Positions 60,476 through 64,000 of a stretch of DNA of 64,000 bases are shown piece after piece. The notes below the pieces were generated by a model, which was not told the origin of the DNA, made no database searches, and saw only the letters and a program-made list of their open reading frames with translations. Source of the DNA: Coffea arabica. Taxonomy: Eukaryota > Streptophyta > Magnoliopsida > Gentianales > Rubiaceae. The DNA is taken from assembly GCF_036785885.1 (NCBI RefSeq), contig NC_092329.1, forward strand, positions 2,666,001 through 2,730,000, in the 5' to 3' direction. Made by a program: the position numbers and the translations under genes. Every line of letters starts with the position of its first letter. Position 1 is the first letter of the stretch.

Positions 60476-61555
60476 TTGCTAAATTGATCAACAAAAAATT
60501 TAACTATTACAAATAATTTAATTCAAATATAGGAGATACAGAAATTTGCTATTGTGAGAACGAGTCCAACTGGCTTCTATGTAAAGATGATTCATTACCT
60601 TTGCGTGCATTACCAATGCCTATTATGTAAATTTGTTCTTGAAATACAGAGTAAGCACGAGAAAGTAAGAGCCAATAGGGGCAACAAATAACAACAAAAA
60701 GACCAGTGCCTTGACTCGAGGCTCTTCCTGTTCACTTTTATGCTTGCATCTTTACATCAACCACCAAACTATTTTGACTTCGATTTGCCCTGACTAAAAG
60801 GTGAATGAAGAACCAGAGGAAGCATATGCTTGCGTACTGTGGAAATAAGTACAACCCAACCAAAAAACAAAAAGGATTTTGGAAGTAAATTAAAATCTTT
60901 TAATGAAGGACTCCCTGCATGCCGTGAACAATATGCAAAAAGAAGAGCTTTTCTTTAACTGCAATCCTGCTATCTGCGGACGAGCTTCTCCGGCAGAGCA
61001 ACGACAACGTAAATGGACTCAAAAGCTCCTCAGAGAAGCAGCTATAAGCGATAAATAAAAGTAGATTTTGAAGCTACATAATTATTTCGCATCACAAGAA
61101 GTTCTTTCGCGTCATTGTCCTGTTTTTGTTCTCCCATTTCTTTCGGAAACTAATCTCATGTTGTAGACTGCTTTATTTTCCTTGAATGCATCTTCAATTA
61201 CCCAAAAAAAAAAAGAAAAAAAAATGCTACAGTACTATTTCAAATAATTTTTCCTAAATAATCACCTGTCCAAACACACCCATTTTTTCCCCTCAGGAGA
61301 ATGCCATCACGCCAACCCGTAAATAAACTGGAACTTCGCAATCAATTAGACAACCAAGCAACGTCAAAATATCTTCACAAAACCTAGTGGTAGGGTTGTC
61401 TTGGACGATTTAAAAAATGCAGACATCGCAACAGGAATACAACTGGGGCACTATTCACAAATATGGTAAAATTTGACCAAATATTTGGCGAATTGGGGGA
61501 CAAAAGGGGGAGACTGTATTCTCGAGCTCATGAAAAATGTGCCACAAATTAATCT
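60476..61555. other. Shared 3' flank of two convergent genes, no gene seen
   Basis: The nuclear protein gene (plus) and the AP-2 sigma gene (minus) end 1.1 kb apart, facing each other. The interval must hold both 3' UTRs. It has an A-rich run near 61204-61223 and no coding sequence. Confidence 0.55.
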
Positions 61556-63095
61556 TTACTCTTGCTTTTCCAATTCACCCATCCGCTCTATGATAGCCTG
61601 CAGTCGTTCAAGATTGATATTAGTTGCCCAAATTTCCAACAATAGAAACTGCATAAGAATTTCAATATCATGGCTAGAAAATCATAATCTTGTTTAAACT
61701 TTTATTTTATTTTATTTTATCCCGTGTATTAACAGTTTACCCATGGCATCGTTTATCAACCTAAAGACTGCGGGGTTTAGGGGGTGGGGATGAGGGAATC
61801 AAGTTGATATATTAGTGCAAAGGCTTAATGATTCAAGAAAGGTAGGGATTACCTTCTTGCTTGTTTCTTGAAGTTCTCCGGCAAGAATGAACTCATCTAA
61901 TATGAGATATACCTTCCAAGACAAAAAACAAATCAACGCCTCATACATAAGCAGGGCATATTTCATAAAAATTTTATTTTTATAGCCAAAAGAGCACAAT
62001 GCAAAATAATGCACGTCATAAGTTTTGATATGTTAGAGCTTATTGGTTCACATACCAAATCTATTACAACTAGCATATTCATTGGGGCAAATCTTGCTAC
62101 ATACGTTTCAGAGAGATCTTTCAGGTAAAAAGCCCCCACATCACTACAATTGTACCATTCTCAAAAGATACTAATGCTGTGTTCTGCCCTTTTGGATGAC
62201 ATTAGAGCACATATTTTTCACATTAGCAGAAGTACATTTTGCACAAGTATGCCACAAACATAGCAAAATTCTACTGGGCCTTATGGTCTATCATTAAATT
62301 TACAGTATTCTACTAGTAAAGTTGTTATGAACTTAAAGGAAAAGCAAGAATCCAAAAGATTGTAATTCAATTCCACGAACATTATCCTGGGCATGAAATT
62401 GAAGAATGTAGTGGCCTTGTTAGAACAATTTTAAAACACAGAAGCAACTAAAAATTATGAAATGTCCATGTAGCAAATTAACAACTATTAATCACTCGTT
62501 CAACCTTCAAAACGGAGAAGAAAATGTGTTCTATCCGTACCAGCAAGGAGGTGTTTGCTTTGAACTTTACTTTGTAGTTTCCCAAGAAAGTCACTAACCT
62601 AATGCATTAAGCATGCAACAAGAGTTTCCATCTCCGATATATTATGTCGAAAAAGGTTGCAGCCAGATTGAATTTCACTTTCATAAATTAAAAATTAGCA
62701 TTCGAAATCCAGAAAATCATGGTAGGCATTTTAAAAAACTTAAAGTATGCAGAAGAAAAAACGGAATCAGCCAAAAAATGTGCTCAACTGGACAACTAAA
62801 TGATTTGCCCAAAAAAAGTAGAATTTTGAACTACATAAAAAGATAGATGACAAACTTCAAATCAAAACAAAAACAGATAAGTGATAACAGAATGCATCAT
62901 GGAAAGTAAAATTTGACTAACCTTGTGAAAATTGAAGACCAAATCTAGCTCACATACGTTGCTGAAGAAATGATCAAGTATCTCCACAAATAAATGGATA
63001 CACTCGAGATAAGCCAATTCATTATCTGTTATATCCACGCACAAGGAAAAAAACAATCCTGCATATCGCCTGTAGATCACCTTGTGGGTGCGGAA
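61556..63095 (-). CDS. AP2S: AP-2 complex sigma subunit, last three coding exons (5' part outside the window)
   Basis: Three minus-strand exons, 62922-63095, 61853-61912 and 61556-61597, encode the last 91 residues. They begin [20 protein letters not shown], continue into [12 protein letters not shown] and [20 protein letters not shown], and end [13 protein letters not shown]. This is the plant AP-2 sigma (AP17) sequence almost residue for residue. Sigma is the small core subunit of the AP-2 adaptor, which binds dileucine cargo and recruits clathrin at the plasma membrane for endocytosis. Exons are at phase 0. The first 50 or so residues (starting with the usual MIRFILLQNRQGKTRLA) are not found up to 64000, so the upstream intron is longer than 900 bp and the start lies off the window. 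Confidence 0.96.
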
Positions 63096-64000
63096 CTGAG
63101 AGCAAAATCATGTAGAATTCATCAGCAGATCAAGAAGGTGATGAAAATTAACGTAAATTGTTAGCCAAGAGAAGTACAATGGAGATTGAAACAAACCATC
63201 CTGGTAAACACCAAAGACCAGAAGGTAATTCTATGCAGTTCATGCAATAGGAGAGGCAATTCTTCACTGGAAAATGCAAAACAGCCTCCTTTTGGGGTGC
63301 ACAATTTACTGATTTAGAGGACTATCAGAACAGAAATGAATTCAGGGTAAACCTTACAAATTTCCTTTATGCGTAATGGTCCTTATAATTTTAAATTGAT
63401 CTCATTTACATCCCATGCTGTCTATCTTCTTATCTCAAATGTGAAATGAAGTAACAAGTTTTAGTCAATGCACAATCATGTATGAAAGAAATAAAGAATA
63501 GCTTGATAGTTATTTATTAAAGTCTATTAAAATCTATTAGCCATATGAAAGTATTGCGATCCCTAGGCATATTTTCTGAAGCTGCAGCAGACCCAAGAAT
63601 TCAGTCAATTATCTTCGTCACAACATGATTCATGTCAACTAGGCACATAACTCAGTGACAAAGGTTCATATTCTTGTCTATCTCTTTCTCTTTCTCTGAT
63701 ACAAACAACAAGATATAAACCTTTCTTTCCAATAATGGCATACGATAATGTCACATGCAGAGTAACAAAATGCAACTTAGATTAAAGTTAAACAGATAAC
63801 TGAGCAACTATTACAACCACAATACAAGCAGATATGAACAACAACAACAGAAAAATTGAATTCTTAACGGATCTTAAAAGCCTAGGCAGGAACGTTACTC
63901 TTGCATGGGCAGCTACATTTTGCAACAATAAAATTTAAGAATTGCAGTAAAAAAAAAGAACTTCTAAAAGGAAAAAAAAAAAAGATTTAGATAATCAGTT
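63096..64000 (-). other. Part of an AP-2 sigma intron
   Basis: AT-rich sequence without any of the expected N-terminal AP-2 sigma codons, so it is read as intron running off the window edge. No nested gene or element boundary is seen. Confidence 0.7.

Overview
This window is nuclear DNA from a flowering plant, most likely a eudicot. The evidence is multi-exon genes with short AT-rich introns, plant-only families (a GASA/snakin peptide, a LIN/CERBERUS-type U-box/WD40 protein, a cyclophilin with the plant loop insertion), tRNA-derived SINEs, and Stowaway and hAT miniature elements. The species cannot be named from the sequence. There is no prokaryotic, viral or organellar block, and I saw no LTR element.

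Layout: 1-6.5 kb is gene-poor, with a SINE flanked by an exact target duplication and several simple or AT-rich repeats. A single-exon cyclophilin follows (6473-6991, minus) with a compact TATA/G-box promoter. The interval 7.3-12 kb holds a second SINE and a 446-bp Stowaway-like element. A 16-exon LIN/CERBERUS-like E3 ligase (12096-18853, plus; 1489 aa) is followed by a 13-exon BRE/BRCC45 gene (21820-25544, plus; 372 aa) and a three-exon beta-tubulin gene (27576-30529, plus; 448 aa). A hAT-type MITE with perfect 8-bp target duplications lies between the last two. Next, on the minus strand, are a four-exon coiled-coil nuclear protein (32865-34762), a putative reading frame of about six degenerate 21-residue acidic repeats (36805-37257), a four-exon lysine-rich nucleolin-like protein (39289-42020), and, after a plus-strand small membrane protein (44012-44419), a five-exon coiled-coil protein (46193-49230). 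A second hAT MITE (49515-50111) precedes a GASA peptide gene (51580-52167, plus). After a long CT/GA-rich interval comes a 12-exon uncharacterised nuclear protein (56356-60475, plus). The window closes inside a minus-strand AP-2 sigma adaptin gene, of which the last three coding exons are present.

These look like ordinary neighbours rather than an operon-like or clustered pathway. Loose themes are ubiquitin signalling (LIN-like, BRE), microtubules (beta-tubulin), endocytosis (AP-2 sigma) and nuclear coiled-coil or lysine-rich proteins.

All exon boundaries were derived by hand from splice consensus and reading-phase continuity, and no transcript or database evidence was available. For seven of the eight multi-exon gene models every intron joins in phase from start to stop codon; the eighth (AP-2 sigma) is incomplete at the window edge. 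I found no convincing new biological system. The most unusual items are the degenerate 21-residue repeat frame, the exact match of phase-0 introns to WD40 blade ends in the LIN-like gene, two GC-AG introns, and a recurrent C-run/A-run junction.
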